Shown: in pieces, positions 49,141 through 58,721 of the stretch
Position numbering within the stretch: the stretch's first letter is position 1
Layout of the letters: the number at the start of each line of letters is the position of its first letter
Assembly: GCA_963765585.1 (NCBI GenBank)
Contig: CAVXXB010000010.1
Location: 1 to 64,000, forward strand
Direction of reading: 5' to 3'
DNA from: CAVXXB01 sp963765585
GTDB lineage: Bacteria; Calditrichota; Calditrichia; JAJRVZ01
DNA: 64,000 nt
Notes under the pieces: model-generated
Database searches by the model: none
What the model was told of the DNA's origin: nothing
What the model saw: the letters and a program-made list of their open reading frames with translations, nothing else
Position numbers and translations under genes: made by a program

Positions 49141-51610
49141 ATGGCAGAAGAAAATCTGCGAATTGGCGTTTTTGTCTGTGATTGTGGTCTGAATATTGCG
49201 GGAACAGTTGATACAGAGGCGGTAGCCAAATATTCCGAAACTCTGGATGATGTGACTGTGGTGGTCCGTAATAAGTATACTTGTGCAGATCCCGGACAAA
49301 ACGAGATAAAGAAAGCCATTATCGAACACAAACTAAACCGGGTGGTTGTGGCTTCCTGTACGCCAAAAATTCATGAACCGACATTTCGCACCTGTGTGGC
49401 GGAAGCGGGTTTAAATCCATACTTGTATGAGATGGCAAATATTCGTGAACATTGCAGCTGGGTGCATCAGGGTGAAAAGGATCTTGCCACGAATAAAGCC
49501 AAGGATTTAGTCCGAAGTGCCGTCGCCCGGGCACGGGTACTAGAACCACAGATAGAATCTGAAGTACCTGTAACCCGTGCTGCTTTAGTGATCGGAGGTG
49601 GCGTTGCCGGAATTCAGGCTGCGCTTGATCTGGCGGATGCCGGACATCAGGTCTATTTGGTGGAAAAGGAACCAAGCATAGGCGGCATCATGGCTGCCCT
49701 TGATAAGACCTATCCCACCATGGACTGCTCCATATGAATTCTTGGTCCTAAAATGATGGATGTCGGTCGACATCCCAGAGTAACACTTTTAGCATACAGC
49801 GAAATTGAGCAGGTAACCGGTTTTATCGGCAACTTTAATGTAAAAGTGCGCAAAAAAGCCCGGTATGTGGTGGAAGAGGATTGTACCGCCTGTGGAGATT
49901 GTGTTACGGACTGTCCCGTGATACTTCCTGATGAATACCAACAGGGGCTATCTTCACGCAAAGCAATATATATCCAATTACCACAGGCCGTGCCATCTGC
50001 ATATCTAATAGATATGGAACATTGTCTCGGAAATAATCCAATTGCCTGCGGTAAATGTATCGATGCATGTGAGAAAGAGTGTATTGATTTTGATATGGAA
50101 GATGAAATAATTGATCTGGAGGTAGGTACGATCACTGTGGCCACCGGAATGGATGTCTACGACCCAACCGAAATGGATGAATATGGTTACCGGAGTTATG
50201 AGAATGTAATTACGAGTATGGAGTTTGAGCGTTTGATTTGCGCCGGCGGTCCAACCGAAGGACATTTTGTAAGACCAACCGATAACCAGCGCCCTAAGAG
50301 AGTCGCTTTTATTCAGTGTGTCGGTTCCAGATCTGAAAAGCTGGGCCGCAACTATTGTAGCAATATTTGCTGTATGAATACGGTGAAAGATACTTTATTA
50401 CTTGCGGATCATTACCCTGATATCGAAAGCAAGGTATTTTATATCGATATTCGAGCTTTTGGTAAAGGATTTGAAGATCTGTACATGCGCAGTAAAGAAT
50501 CGGGTGTAAAATATGTTCGGGGATTACCAGGCGATGTCTGGGAGGACACCGAAACCGGAACATTGTTTTTGAGTGTTGAAGATACAACCAATGGAAAAGT
50601 AGAGACGCATGAAGCTCGATATGGTGGTTCTCTCTGTTGGTGTTGAACCGAGGATGGATATGAAACCGCTGCAACAGATGCTAACGCTTTCAAACAGTCA
50701 GGATGGATTCCTGTTGGAATCTCACCCAAAACTCAAACCGGTTGATGCACCCACTCGTGGCATCTATTTCGCAGGTTGTGTTGAATCACCCAAAGATGTA
50801 AAAGATAGCGTAACCCAGGCCAGTGCTTCTGCTGCAAGAGCCAGCATTATTCTTAACGCAGGTAAAGTAAAGATTGAGGCCATTACTGCTATGGTTGATA
50901 CAGACTTATGTAATTACTGTGGGGTATGTGCCCGGGTATGTCCCTATCATGCAATTACACCGGCGGATAAAAAGAGTGGGACGTATCCAACCATTATTCA
51001 GGCCGCCTGTTCCGGATGTGGTACTTGTGGGGCAGAATGCACCATGGATGCCATCACTATGCGCCATTTTACCGACGCACAGATTATCGCACAGGTAGAT
51101 TCAATCCTGGAAGAGAATCATATGGAGAAAATTGTTGCCTTTGCATGCAACTGGTGCTCTTATGCGGGTGGCGATCTGGCCGGTACATCACGCCTGCAAT
51201 ATCCTACAAATGTGAGACTGATCAGAACTATGTGCAGCGGCCGGGTAGACGAAAAATTTATTATCCATGCTTTCCGGAAAGGCGCACCCCTGGTTTTAGT
51301 CTCTGGTTGTCATTTTTCAGATTGTCATTATATCAATGCGGTTCAGTGGACACAGAAGCGAATAGAAAAATTGTGGAATAAACTGGAACGCTTGGGCATC
51401 CGTCCGGAACGATTACAACTGGAGTGGATCAGTGCGGCCGAAGGTCAGAAATTTTCTAGGGTTATGTATGAAGTTGAGGAACTGCGGGCTAAAGTTACTG
51501 AAGAAGAAGTGCAGGAGACGATAATGATTCTTGAAAAAGAAGATGAGAGGGATCGGGCGAAACGTGTAAAAAAATCAGCCGCAACCGTAGCAGCGGTGGC
51601 GACTATATAA
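49141..51610 (+). CDS. hdrA: selenocysteine-containing HdrA fused to MvhD (frameshift)
   Basis: About 822 residues if UGA 49735-49737 is read as Sec (position 199). The HdrA N-terminal domain (RIGVFVCDCGLNIAGTVDTE, SCTPKIHEPTFRTCV) is followed by the FAD motif VIGGGVAGIQAALDLADAGH, DCSI-U-ILGPKMMDVGRHP, the ferredoxin insert (CTACGDCVTDCP, CGKCIDACEKEC), a C-terminal ferredoxin (CNYCGVCARVCP, CSGCGTCGAECT) and an MvhD domain (VAFACNWCSYAGGDLAGTSR, VSGCHFSDCHY). An extra base near 50607 (GAGACGCATGAAG) breaks the frame before DMVVLSVGVEPR. It could alternatively make two polypeptides, but homology favours one protein. The fusion puts the electron-input domain on HdrA itself. Confidence 0.92.
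49735..49775 (+). promoter_or_regulatory. UGA selenocysteine codon with putative SECIS hairpin (hdrA copy 2)
   Basis: TGA 49735-49737, then stem GGATGTC (49758-49764), loop GGTC and GACATCC (49769-49775). The 41 bases from TGA to the end of the stem differ from copy 1 at only one position, whereas the surrounding coding DNA is much more diverged. Confidence 0.8.
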
Positions 51611-51611
51611 T

Positions 51612-51763
51612 AGTCCCTAAGCACCTGAGTTCCATAGTCCCTGTGAGACCTGGTGTTTGTTTCTCGAGACTAAGGATAACTTTTCAATTAGAGAAGATAT
51701 ATTGTAAAACTCAACGAGCATATTTTTAACTCAGGGACTCAGGGACTTAGGCGCTCAGGAACT
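51612..51763. repeat. inverted-repeat element of octamer type
   Basis: The AGTCCCTAAGCACCTGAG end at 51612 is mirrored by CAGGGACTT...GCGCTCAGGAACT ending at 51763. Between them is AT-rich DNA with no gene. It lies between hdrA-mvhD and the zinc-ribbon gene. Confidence 0.7.
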
Positions 51764-51795
51764 TTAAAAAAGTCATATAATTTTGTAGGTACAAA

Positions 51796-51951
51796 ATGGC
51801 TGAAATGTCAAATTTTAAATGTTTACGCTGCGAACATGAGTATGAGGATAAATATACTCCAGGTCTCGTGCAGGAACGCAGTTGTCCGAAATGCAGCAGT
51901 AACAGTGTACGCCGGTTACCGGAAAAAAAGCCGGCGCCAATCGGCAATTGA
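51796..51951 (+). CDS. FmdB-like zinc-ribbon microprotein
   Basis: 51 residues: MAEMSNFKCLRCEHEYEDKY then CPKCSSNSVRRLPEKK. Two CxxC knuckles (residues 9-12 and 30-33) spaced as in rubredoxin-like or FmdB zinc ribbons suggest one bound metal, zinc or iron. It lies between hdrA-mvhD and hdrC, so it may be a small electron carrier or assembly factor of the Hdr complex; this is inference. No strong ribosome site is seen (GTAGGTACAAA upstream). Confidence 0.75.
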   Translation: MAEMSNFKCLRCEHEYEDKYTPGLVQERSCPKCSSNSVRRLPEKKPAPIGN

Positions 51952-51973
51952 TAATTGGCTATTGGCCATATGC

Positions 51974-52004
51974 GATGTAGTCCATCTCCAAGATGGGCTA
52001 CATC
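51974..52004. repeat. dispersed hairpin (copy 2)
   Basis: A GATGTAGTCCATCT arm, CCA loop and AGATGGGCTACATC arm, a 14-bp stem with one G-T pair. It shares its core with 30538-30562. It lies in the hdrC leader. Confidence 0.75.
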
Positions 52005-52068
52005 ATCAGGAGTAAACGGTCTGAGACCGTTCCGCGATGAATTATGCACATATGAAAATATTAAAAGA

Positions 52069-52578
52069 ATGAAAACAGAAGACAGGTTTATGACAACAAA
52101 AAAAATAAATTATGAATTCCGTGATCGTCTGAACAAAGTAATCGGCGGATTCTCACATAATTACTGCTATCAATGCGGCGCTTGTGTCGGCGACTGTCCA
52201 ACACATCGGTTTATGCCCGAGTTTAGCCCAAGAACCATTATTCTGCAGGCATTGTATGGAATGGAAGAGGAACTAACCGGAGTAGATTCACTGATCTGGA
52301 ACTGTACAAATTGCTATAATTGCCAGGAGCGTTGTCCACAGGACGTTAATCCTATTGAAGTGATTATCGCATTAAAAAATATCTCCAGGGAAAAGGGAAC
52401 GCATTTAAAAGGGGTGGACCATATTATTGGCCGGGTATCACAAACGGGCGTAACAGTCATTTCCACCGACTTGATAAAACGCAGACGTGCAGAATTGGGA
52501 TTACCTGAATACAAAATGCAGTGCGAAGATGAAATCAGTATACTTCTTAAGAACAATGAAATAGTAAAAGAGGCATGA
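52069..52578 (+). CDS. hdrC: heterodisulfide reductase-like subunit C
   Basis: 169 residues with two [4Fe-4S] motifs: CYQCGACVGDCPTH and CTNCYNCQERCPQDVNPIEV. The HdrC-typical FSPRTIILQALYG segment lies between them. It relays electrons from HdrA to HdrB. The start is ambiguous between ATG 52069 and ATG 52090; neither has a strong ribosome site. It overlaps hdrB by one base (TGATG). Confidence 0.92.
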   Translation: MKTEDRFMTTKKINYEFRDRLNKVIGGFSHNYCYQCGACVGDCPTHRFMPEFSPRTIILQALYGMEEELTGVDSLIWNCTNCYNCQERCPQDVNPIEVIIALKNISREKGTHLKGVDHIIGRVSQTGVTVISTDLIKRRRAELGLPEYKMQCEDEISILLKNNEIVKEA

Positions 52579-53470
52579 TGAAAGTTATACCGTTCTGGGG
52601 TTGTATGATTCCGCTAAAATATCCGCAAATGGAACGTGCTGTCCGGTTTTGTATGGAAAAGTTGGGATATTGAACTGGTGGATGAAAACCGATTTAGTTG
52701 CTGTCCGGATCCTATTTATTTTAAAGCCGGGGACAGAATAAAATGGATGACACTTGCGGCCCGTAATCTGGCTTTGGCGGAAGAACAGGGTTTGAATGTG
52801 ATTACCCTGTGCAGCGGATGCACTTCAACTCTTTGTGATGTGAATTATCACCTGAAGAACGACCCCGAATTGAGAGCACAAATAAATAAAAATTTAAAAC
52901 CAATTAATCGGCATTATGATGGTAAAATCACCGTGCGCCACCTGGTAACCCTGCTTCGGGATGACGTGGGGCTGGAAAAAATATATGATACAATAGAACG
53001 CCCATTAACAGGACTAACGGTAGCAATCCACTATGGGTGTCATTTACTGAAACCGAGTTCGGTTATGGCAGTAGAAGATCCTCTAAATCCCACAATACTG
53101 GCACGATTGATCGAAATAACGGGTGCCACTCCCGTAGATCATTCAGAATATTTAAATTGCTGCGGTAAGGCCTGTAATGAACCTGATCTGACACTGAATA
53201 TGAGCCGGGCAGTATTTCGAATCAGTAGATCAATCAGAAGCTGATTGTCTGGGACTCATTTGTCCAACCTGTTTTGACTCGTTCGATGTGGGGCAATTAC
53301 GGGTATCGCGTAGTTTTAATAAAGAATACAATATTCCGATTATATATTATTTTCAATTGCTTGCATTGGCCCAGGGCGCATCGCCGGAAGATGTAGGTAT
53401 TCATCATCATAAAATTCTTACAGATAGTTTTATGTCAAAGATCTCTCACAGCGCAGTCCCCGTCGCTTAA
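52578..53470 (+). CDS. hdrB: heterodisulfide reductase-like subunit B (two frameshifts)
   Basis: About 296 residues. CCG domain 1: MKVIPFWGCMIPLKYPQMER, SCCPDP and LCSGCTSTLCDV. CCG domain 2: IHYGCHLLKP, NCCGKACNEP and LICPTCFDSFD. These bind the paired non-cubane [4Fe-4S] clusters that reduce disulfides. One extra T near 52670 (native MEKLGIELVDENRF) and one extra base near 53225 (native DQSEADCLGLICPTC) split the frame. All expected Cys residues are present after correction, so it is probably functional. Last gene of the Hdr cluster. Confidence 0.92.
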
Positions 53471-53547
53471 TTATCATTAATTATTATTTTTTCTGTTTCA
53501 ACTTTCTCTCCCTATCGATATATTCAAAAATAAAAACAATAATTATT

Positions 53548-55137
53548 ATGAAAAAAACCGACAAAACTCCTCCAAGTATTTTTAATGATGTAATCGGGCC
53601 GGTAATGCGGGGGCCGTCAAGTTCGCATTGTGCTGCAGCACTACGTATTGGCCGCATTGCACGTGATATTATGGGCGGTGATATAAACGAAGTGGAATTG
53701 ATGTTTGATACCGCCGGTTCACTTGCAACCACACATCAGACTCAGGGTTCGGATATGGGATTTTTTGGCGGCATATTAGGCATGGATGTAACGGATGAGC
53801 GTTTACAAGATTCTGTTAGATTGATCGCTGAAAAAGGAATAAAAGTAACGATAGATATAAAAGCAATAAATGATAGTCATCCCAATACATATAATATTAA
53901 CCTAAAAAACGACCGATTTACACATTCTCTCAAGGCAATTTCTACCGGTGGGGGAATTATAGAAATCACGCGTCTTGATGAATTCGATATTGCCATACAT
54001 GGTGACTATTATGAAAGCCTGATAATATGTGAGAAGTCCGACATTTCGATAAGCGATTACATAATAAAACAAGTAGCCCATGAAATCGTGGTTATACATG
54101 AGTCTGATCTGCTTATGCTCATCCAGATTAAAACGATTTCTGAGTTACAGGAAGATCTTGTCAATGATATAGTGAAGCAATATGGCCAGTTAATTCGCGA
54201 AATCATTAAAATAAATCCGGTTTTACCGATCCTGTCATATGCTGATATGAAATTACCGTTTACAACTGCATCCGAAATGAAAACGTATCGGGAACCTGAA
54301 AATTTACAATTATGGGAACTGGCTACAGAATATGAGTCTATGCGCGGAAATCTGTCGGGTGAAGAGGTTCGTAATAAGATGAAGGATATCATTACTATTC
54401 TACAAACCTCAATTAAAACTGGCCTGGCCGGTACCGAATATCAAGATCGTATTCTCGGCTTCCAATCGGGAAAGTTTGCTGACAAATATCAAAATGATCA
54501 ATTGCTGGATGCCGGTATGTTGAACCGTATGATTATGTATGTAACCGCGTTGATGGAGGTGAAAAGTTCCATGGGAATCATTGTCGCGGCACCTACCGCG
54601 GGGGCATGTGGCGGGCTTCCGGGTGCCATAATTGGTGCCGGGCATCATATGGGTTGCAGCACCGATGATATGGTCAAAGCGATGCTGGCAGCAGGAATAA
54701 TCGGTGTGTTCATTGCAAACGGATCTACTTTTGCTGCCGAAGTGGGTGGCTGCCAGGCGGAGACTGGTGCCGGTGCCTCAATGGCGGCGGCAGGTTTGGT
54801 TCAATTGGCTGGCGGTTCCGTTGAGCAAGCCCTGAGTGCGGCATCTCTGGCATTACAAAATACTTTTGGTATGACCTGTGATCCGGTGGCGAATCGTGTA
54901 GAAGCGCCCTGTTTGGGCAAAAATGTAATGGCAGCCGCGAATGCATTAAGCTGTGCAAACATGGCCCTCTCTGGGTTTGATGCATTGATACCCCTGGATG
55001 AGGTTATTGAGGCAATGTACCAGGTTGGGATCAGTTTACCCCATGAGTTGCGTTGTACTGCGTTGGGTGGGTTATCAATCACCAAGACTGCCAGGGAAAT
55101 TGAAGAAAAGTTGGTGAAGATAAAGGCGGGTAAATAG
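53548..55137 (+). CDS. sdaA: iron-sulfur L-serine dehydratase (single-chain)
   Basis: 529 residues. The N-terminal beta domain (DVIGPVMRGPSSSHCAAALR, similar to SSSHTAGP) and an ACT-like segment precede the alpha domain (MGIIVAAPTAGACGGLPGAI, GGCQAETGAGASMAAAG, GMTCDPVANRVEAPC), whose cysteines carry the catalytic [4Fe-4S] cluster. It converts L-serine to pyruvate and ammonia. Pyruvate from this step could feed 2-oxoacid oxidation by the Kor-type enzyme upstream. The gene begins 77 bases after hdrB. No clear ribosome site precedes ATG 53548. Confidence 0.93.
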   Translation: MKKTDKTPPSIFNDVIGPVMRGPSSSHCAAALRIGRIARDIMGGDINEVELMFDTAGSLATTHQTQGSDMGFFGGILGMDVTDERLQDSVRLIAEKGIKVTIDIKAINDSHPNTYNINLKNDRFTHSLKAISTGGGIIEITRLDEFDIAIHGDYYESLIICEKSDISISDYIIKQVAHEIVVIHESDLLMLIQIKTISELQEDLVNDIVKQYGQLIREIIKINPVLPILSYADMKLPFTTASEMKTYREPENLQLWELATEYESMRGNLSGEEVRNKMKDIITILQTSIKTGLAGTEYQDRILGFQSGKFADKYQNDQLLDAGMLNRMIMYVTALMEVKSSMGIIVAAPTAGACGGLPGAIIGAGHHMGCSTDDMVKAMLAAGIIGVFIANGSTFAAEVGGCQAETGAGASMAAAGLVQLAGGSVEQALSAASLALQNTFGMTCDPVANRVEAPCLGKNVMAAANALSCANMALSGFDALIPLDEVIEAMYQVGISLPHELRCTALGGLSITKTAREIEEKLVKIKAGK

Positions 55138-55329
55138 GAAAATAGGATAAGAGGAGAAAAAGAGAAAGACTAAATTATCATTGGATCATAAATTTTATAT
55201 GATTCAAAATTAAGTCAAAATATAAAGCCGATTAGCCTGTTATCCTATTATCCCTTTAACCCTTTTTCCTTTTATCCGAGTTTTTTATTAGTTCTGAAGC
55301 CTGTTAATTTCTAAAATTTTGGATGTCAA
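55138..55329. repeat. octamer arrays in inverted orientation
   Basis: 55135-55170 (AAATAGGA, AAATAGGA, TAAGAGGA units) and 55241-55280 (TTATCCTA, TTATCCCT, TTTTCCTT units) are roughly inverted copies of each other. No gene. Confidence 0.65.
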
Positions 55330-55818
55330 ATGGAAATAACGATTATATTACTCTGGATCGGTGCCGCAATTTTTGTTATTGCCGGAATAGTTGGTCTCAT
55401 TATCCCAGCATTACCGGGACCGACCTTTATTCTGGCAGGACTTATCTTCGCTGCCTGGGCTGAAAATTTTGAGTATATCGGTTGGGGAACCATCTCAGGA
55501 TTGATTGTATTAACAGTACTGGCATTTATTCTCGATTTTATTGCCGGTGCTTTAGGAGCCAAGAAAAGTGGAGCCAGCAAACGCGCCACTTACGGAGCGG
55601 TTCTGGGGGCCATAGTTGGTTTATTCTTTGGTGTGATTGGCGTATTTATCGGACCTTTGGTAGGTGCGTTTCTTGGTGAGTTCTCTGTCCGGAAACAATC
55701 CTCACAAGCCGCACAAGTGGGTATTAGTGTGTTTCTTGGAATAATTATTGGTGCGGCTGCCAAAGTGGCGATTGGTATCGCCATGCTAGGTATCTTTATT
55801 CTGGTTAGATTTTTGTAA
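55330..55818 (+). CDS. DUF456-family membrane protein
   Basis: 162 residues with about four Gly-rich TM segments: IILLWIGAAIFVIAGIVGLI, IPALPGPTFILAGLIFAAWA, LGAIVGLFFGVIGVFIGPLV and FLGIIIGAAAKVAIGIAMLG. The IPALPG and FIGPLVGAFLGE motifs are typical of DUF456. Function unknown; glycine-zipper-like repeats suggest tight helix packing. Confidence 0.88.
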   Translation: MEITIILLWIGAAIFVIAGIVGLIIPALPGPTFILAGLIFAAWAENFEYIGWGTISGLIVLTVLAFILDFIAGALGAKKSGASKRATYGAVLGAIVGLFFGVIGVFIGPLVGAFLGEFSVRKQSSQAAQVGISVFLGIIIGAAAKVAIGIAMLGIFILVRFL

Positions 55819-55886
55819 TACAAGATCGTATAAATGCATCAGAAATAAAATTTATGCGATGTAAAATGCTAAACGGGTAGGGAACA

Positions 55887-56414
55887 ATGATTGATGAAAA
55901 TACATGTCTACTCATAATTGACGTACAGAATTTTTATTTTCCCGGAGGAAAGTGGGAGTTAGAAAATTCCCTGGAAGCAGCGGCCAATATTCGTGATGTT
56001 CTTAATGCTGTCAGGAAAAAGGGACAGCTTGTAGTTTATATATGTCATAACAGCGAACCGGGAATTGAAATTCATGAAAGTGTTCGGCCGGTAGACGATG
56101 AGAAGGTCATCATAAAGGATGACATCAGTTGTTTTAAGGATACCGATTTATTGGAATATCTATACGCAAATAATATCCAGCGTCTGCTTATATGTGGTAT
56201 GATGACACATATGTGTGTTGAAGCCGCAGTTCGGGCCGGACATGATCTTGGATTTGTATGTCAGGTTATTCATGATGCCTGCACAACCCGTATGGTGATT
56301 TTTGAAGATTACATCGTGAAAGCAATTGATGTCCATAATGCCAGTTTGGGTACACTCTCAGGCAATTATGCTGAAATAATTGATACTAATTCAATAATAG
56401 GGAAACTAAAATGA
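55887..56414 (+). CDS. isochorismatase-like cysteine hydrolase
   Basis: 175 residues. The fold starts with CLLIIDVQNFYFPGG (Asp of the catalytic triad) and includes the Lys region VIIKDDISCFKDTD and the nucleophile Cys in LLICGMMTHMCVEAAVRAGH, the usual Asp-Lys-Cys set. Such enzymes hydrolyse amides or vinyl ethers (nicotinamidase, isochorismatase). The substrate is unknown. It overlaps the arsM gene by 4 bases, so the two are co-transcribed. Confidence 0.9.
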   Translation: MIDENTCLLIIDVQNFYFPGGKWELENSLEAAANIRDVLNAVRKKGQLVVYICHNSEPGIEIHESVRPVDDEKVIIKDDISCFKDTDLLEYLYANNIQRLLICGMMTHMCVEAAVRAGHDLGFVCQVIHDACTTRMVIFEDYIVKAIDVHNASLGTLSGNYAEIIDTNSIIGKLK

Positions 56415-57211
56415 GTTCAAAAAATAAATTAAATATTATAAATGCAGTTCGGGACAATTACTCAAGAATTGCAGTGAGTGAAGATAATAATTGTGGTTGT
56501 AATCCTTCCTCTTGCTGTGGAGAAGATACCGGATCAGTGCAAGACGATGCTTCACTTAACCTTGGATATTCAAATGATGAATTGCAAAACCTGCCGGATG
56601 GCGCAGATATGGGTCTGGGATGTGGAAATCCACAGGTTATAGCCGCATTAAAGCCGGGAGAAACCGTGCTTGATCTGGGAAGCGGAGGGGGGATAGATTG
56701 TTTTCTTGCCTCACAGGCCGTGGGAAATACCGGTCATGTAATAGGCGTGGATATGACGCCCGAGATGATAAGCAAAGCCAGAAACAATAATATCAAAGGC
56801 AACTATCCAAATGTTGAATTCCGGCTTGGAGAGATAGAAAACCTTCCGGTTGCTGACAACTCGGTTGATGTCATCATTTCTAATTGTGTCATCAATCTCT
56901 CCCCGGACAAGCGTCGCGTATTTTCTGAGGCCTTTCGGGTCCTAAAACCAGGCGGTCGTCTGGCAATTTCTGATATTGTTGCTACAGCCGAATTGCCCGC
57001 CGAAATTTCTGCTGATCTGGCATTATATACCGGATGTATTGCCGGTGCTGAGATGATCAATAAACTCCGGAGATATTCTTGATGAACTTGGGTTTTCAGA
57101 TATTCAGATTCACCAAAAGACGAGAGTATAGAATTTATTCGTGATTGGGTACCGGGGAGCAATGTGACTGATTATGTTGTTTCGGCCAATATTATGGCAG
57201 TTAAACCCTGA
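56411..57211 (+). CDS. arsM: arsenite S-adenosylmethionine methyltransferase (two frameshifts)
   Basis: About 267 residues. A Cys-rich N-terminus (CGCNPSSCCGED) is followed by the SAM-binding motif VLDLGSGGGIDCFLASQAVG with the conserved Cys, VIISNCVINLSPDK and the Cys in YTGCIAGA, the arsenic-binding cysteines of ArsM. One extra base near 57071 (native NKLRDILDELGFSDIQIHQK) and a missing A near 57112 (native QKDESIEFIRDW) interrupt the C-terminus; the corrected frame ends at TGA 57209-57211. The enzyme methylates As(III). No arsR or arsB is adjacent. Confidence 0.9.
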
Positions 57212-57228
57212 GTTTGTATAAAGTTTTC

Positions 57229-57326
57229 TTAACCACAATTAATGCTAAGAATTACGAGAGATTCGCAAAGATTTATAATTATTTATTTTGCGTACTTAGC
57301 GTCTTCTCTCCGAACTTTGCGGTTAA
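57229..57326. repeat. 98-bp inverted-repeat element (TTAACC ends)
   Basis: It begins TTAACCACAA and ends TTTGCGGTTAA, with further mirrored blocks (GCTAAG near the left, CTTAGCGTC near the right). No coding potential. Same end type as 60503-60597. Confidence 0.65.
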
Positions 57327-57386
57327 AAATATGTAAACACCTGGTCAGGACAAGACATATAATTATTATTAAGTAGAGAAAATAAA

Positions 57387-58499
57387 ATGTCAGGCAGATG
57401 TATTTACCTTGTAAGACAAATATGCTCCGGTGTATTTTTACTTCTACTCAGTACTTTTTATATATCCTGTACCGGGGAAATTACCGAACCATCTGACTTT
57501 CAATCGTCCAATTGGCCTGAATCCACGCCAGAAGAACAGGGAATAGATGGACAATTGATTAGTCAGGCTTTTTTACAGGCGGGGCAATTACCTTTTATTA
57601 ATGGCATTGTGATAATTCGCAATGGTTTTTTAGTGGCTGAGTACTATTACAATGGTTATAATAAGGATGATTATCATAATATCCGTTCTGTATCCAAAAG
57701 TTTCCTGTCGGCCTTATTCGGAATCGCCATCGAAAAAAAATATATTCCAAATCTCGATAAAAAAATTATGGATTACTTTCCCGAATACGATGATGCTGGT
57801 ATAGATAGCCGTTTTTACCAGGTTGACGTTCTTGATTTACTCACCATGCATGCCGGAATTGATACCGATCATAATAATTATGGTGTAATTTTTAATAGCA
57901 GCGACTGGATTGAAACTACTTTGGATCAGACATTGATCTCGTTCCCCAGTGATGAATTTCATTATACCACTGCCGGTACTCATCTGTTATCTGCGATTCT
58001 TACCAAATCTACCGGCATGAGCAGCTATGATTTCGCACAAAAATACCTGTTTGAACCATTGGTTATATCATTGGGAAAATGGGAAAAAGGACCAAAAGGA
58101 TACTACATTGGTGGGAATAACATGCATACATCTCCTCGTAATATGGCGAAATTAGGATATTTATATCTGAATAACGGCAGATTGAATGATCGTGAGATTG
58201 TTACTGGGAATTGGGTAGAAGAATCGATAAAAGACCGACTATCCCGGGACAATATGACCTGGGGCCCACTGACGGATATGGGCTATGGTTATTTATGGTG
58301 GCTGGGTACCATCTCCGGGTATCCTGCATTTATTGCTATTGGTCATGGCGGGCAGTTTATCATTTCAATACCTGAGTTACAAATGATTGTGGCAACCGTA
58401 AGCCAATCATATAATCTTAGCTGGGAGCATGCTGATGAGCAGGAGAGGGCAGTATTATATGTCATTTCTGACTATATCATGCCGGCGGTTATAGAATGA
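57387..58499 (+). CDS. serine hydrolase, beta-lactamase class C/esterase family, lipoprotein
   Basis: 370 residues. The signal GVFLLLLSTFYISCTGE contains a lipobox-like Cys. The catalytic motifs are SVSKSFLSALFG (S-x-x-K), HYTTAGTHLLS (Y-x-x type) and a terminal IGHGGQFI (HGG replacing KTG), as in EstB and 6-aminohexanoate-dimer hydrolase-like enzymes rather than true AmpC. It probably hydrolyses ester or amide bonds in the periplasm; the substrate is unknown. Confidence 0.9.
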   Translation: MSGRCIYLVRQICSGVFLLLLSTFYISCTGEITEPSDFQSSNWPESTPEEQGIDGQLISQAFLQAGQLPFINGIVIIRNGFLVAEYYYNGYNKDDYHNIRSVSKSFLSALFGIAIEKKYIPNLDKKIMDYFPEYDDAGIDSRFYQVDVLDLLTMHAGIDTDHNNYGVIFNSSDWIETTLDQTLISFPSDEFHYTTAGTHLLSAILTKSTGMSSYDFAQKYLFEPLVISLGKWEKGPKGYYIGGNNMHTSPRNMAKLGYLYLNNGRLNDREIVTGNWVEESIKDRLSRDNMTWGPLTDMGYGYLWWLGTISGYPAFIAIGHGGQFIISIPELQMIVATVSQSYNLSWEHADEQERAVLYVISDYIMPAVIE

Positions 58500-58721
58500 A
58501 AGACAAAAGCGCCTAAGTCCCTCAGTCCCTGAGTTCCTGTGCATATCATTTTTTCCAAGACAATCCTGAATCTTAATATTTCTATTTCTCGCAGAGTCGC
58601 AGAAAAGAAAAAGTATACAAAAAACGAACATTCTTTGCGTACTCTTGTATTTTTCGCGCTCTTTGCGGTTACAATGCTGTTTCCCGGTAGCCAATAAATA
58701 CGCACTCAATTAAAAAAAATC
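58500..58721. repeat. octamer array plus CTTTGCGG-ended element
   Basis: 58508-58543 holds octamers (GTCCCTCA, GTCCCTGA). 58585-58672 starts TTTCTCGCAGAGTCGCAG and ends CGCTCTTTGCGGTTAC, related to the ends at 61196 and 60503. No gene. Confidence 0.65.

Noticed and set aside
50609..51610. separate HdrA C-terminal/MvhD gene
   Set aside because: Possible, but the preceding frame ends in the middle of the conserved HdrA strand and joins perfectly after removal of one base, as at many other sites in this window.
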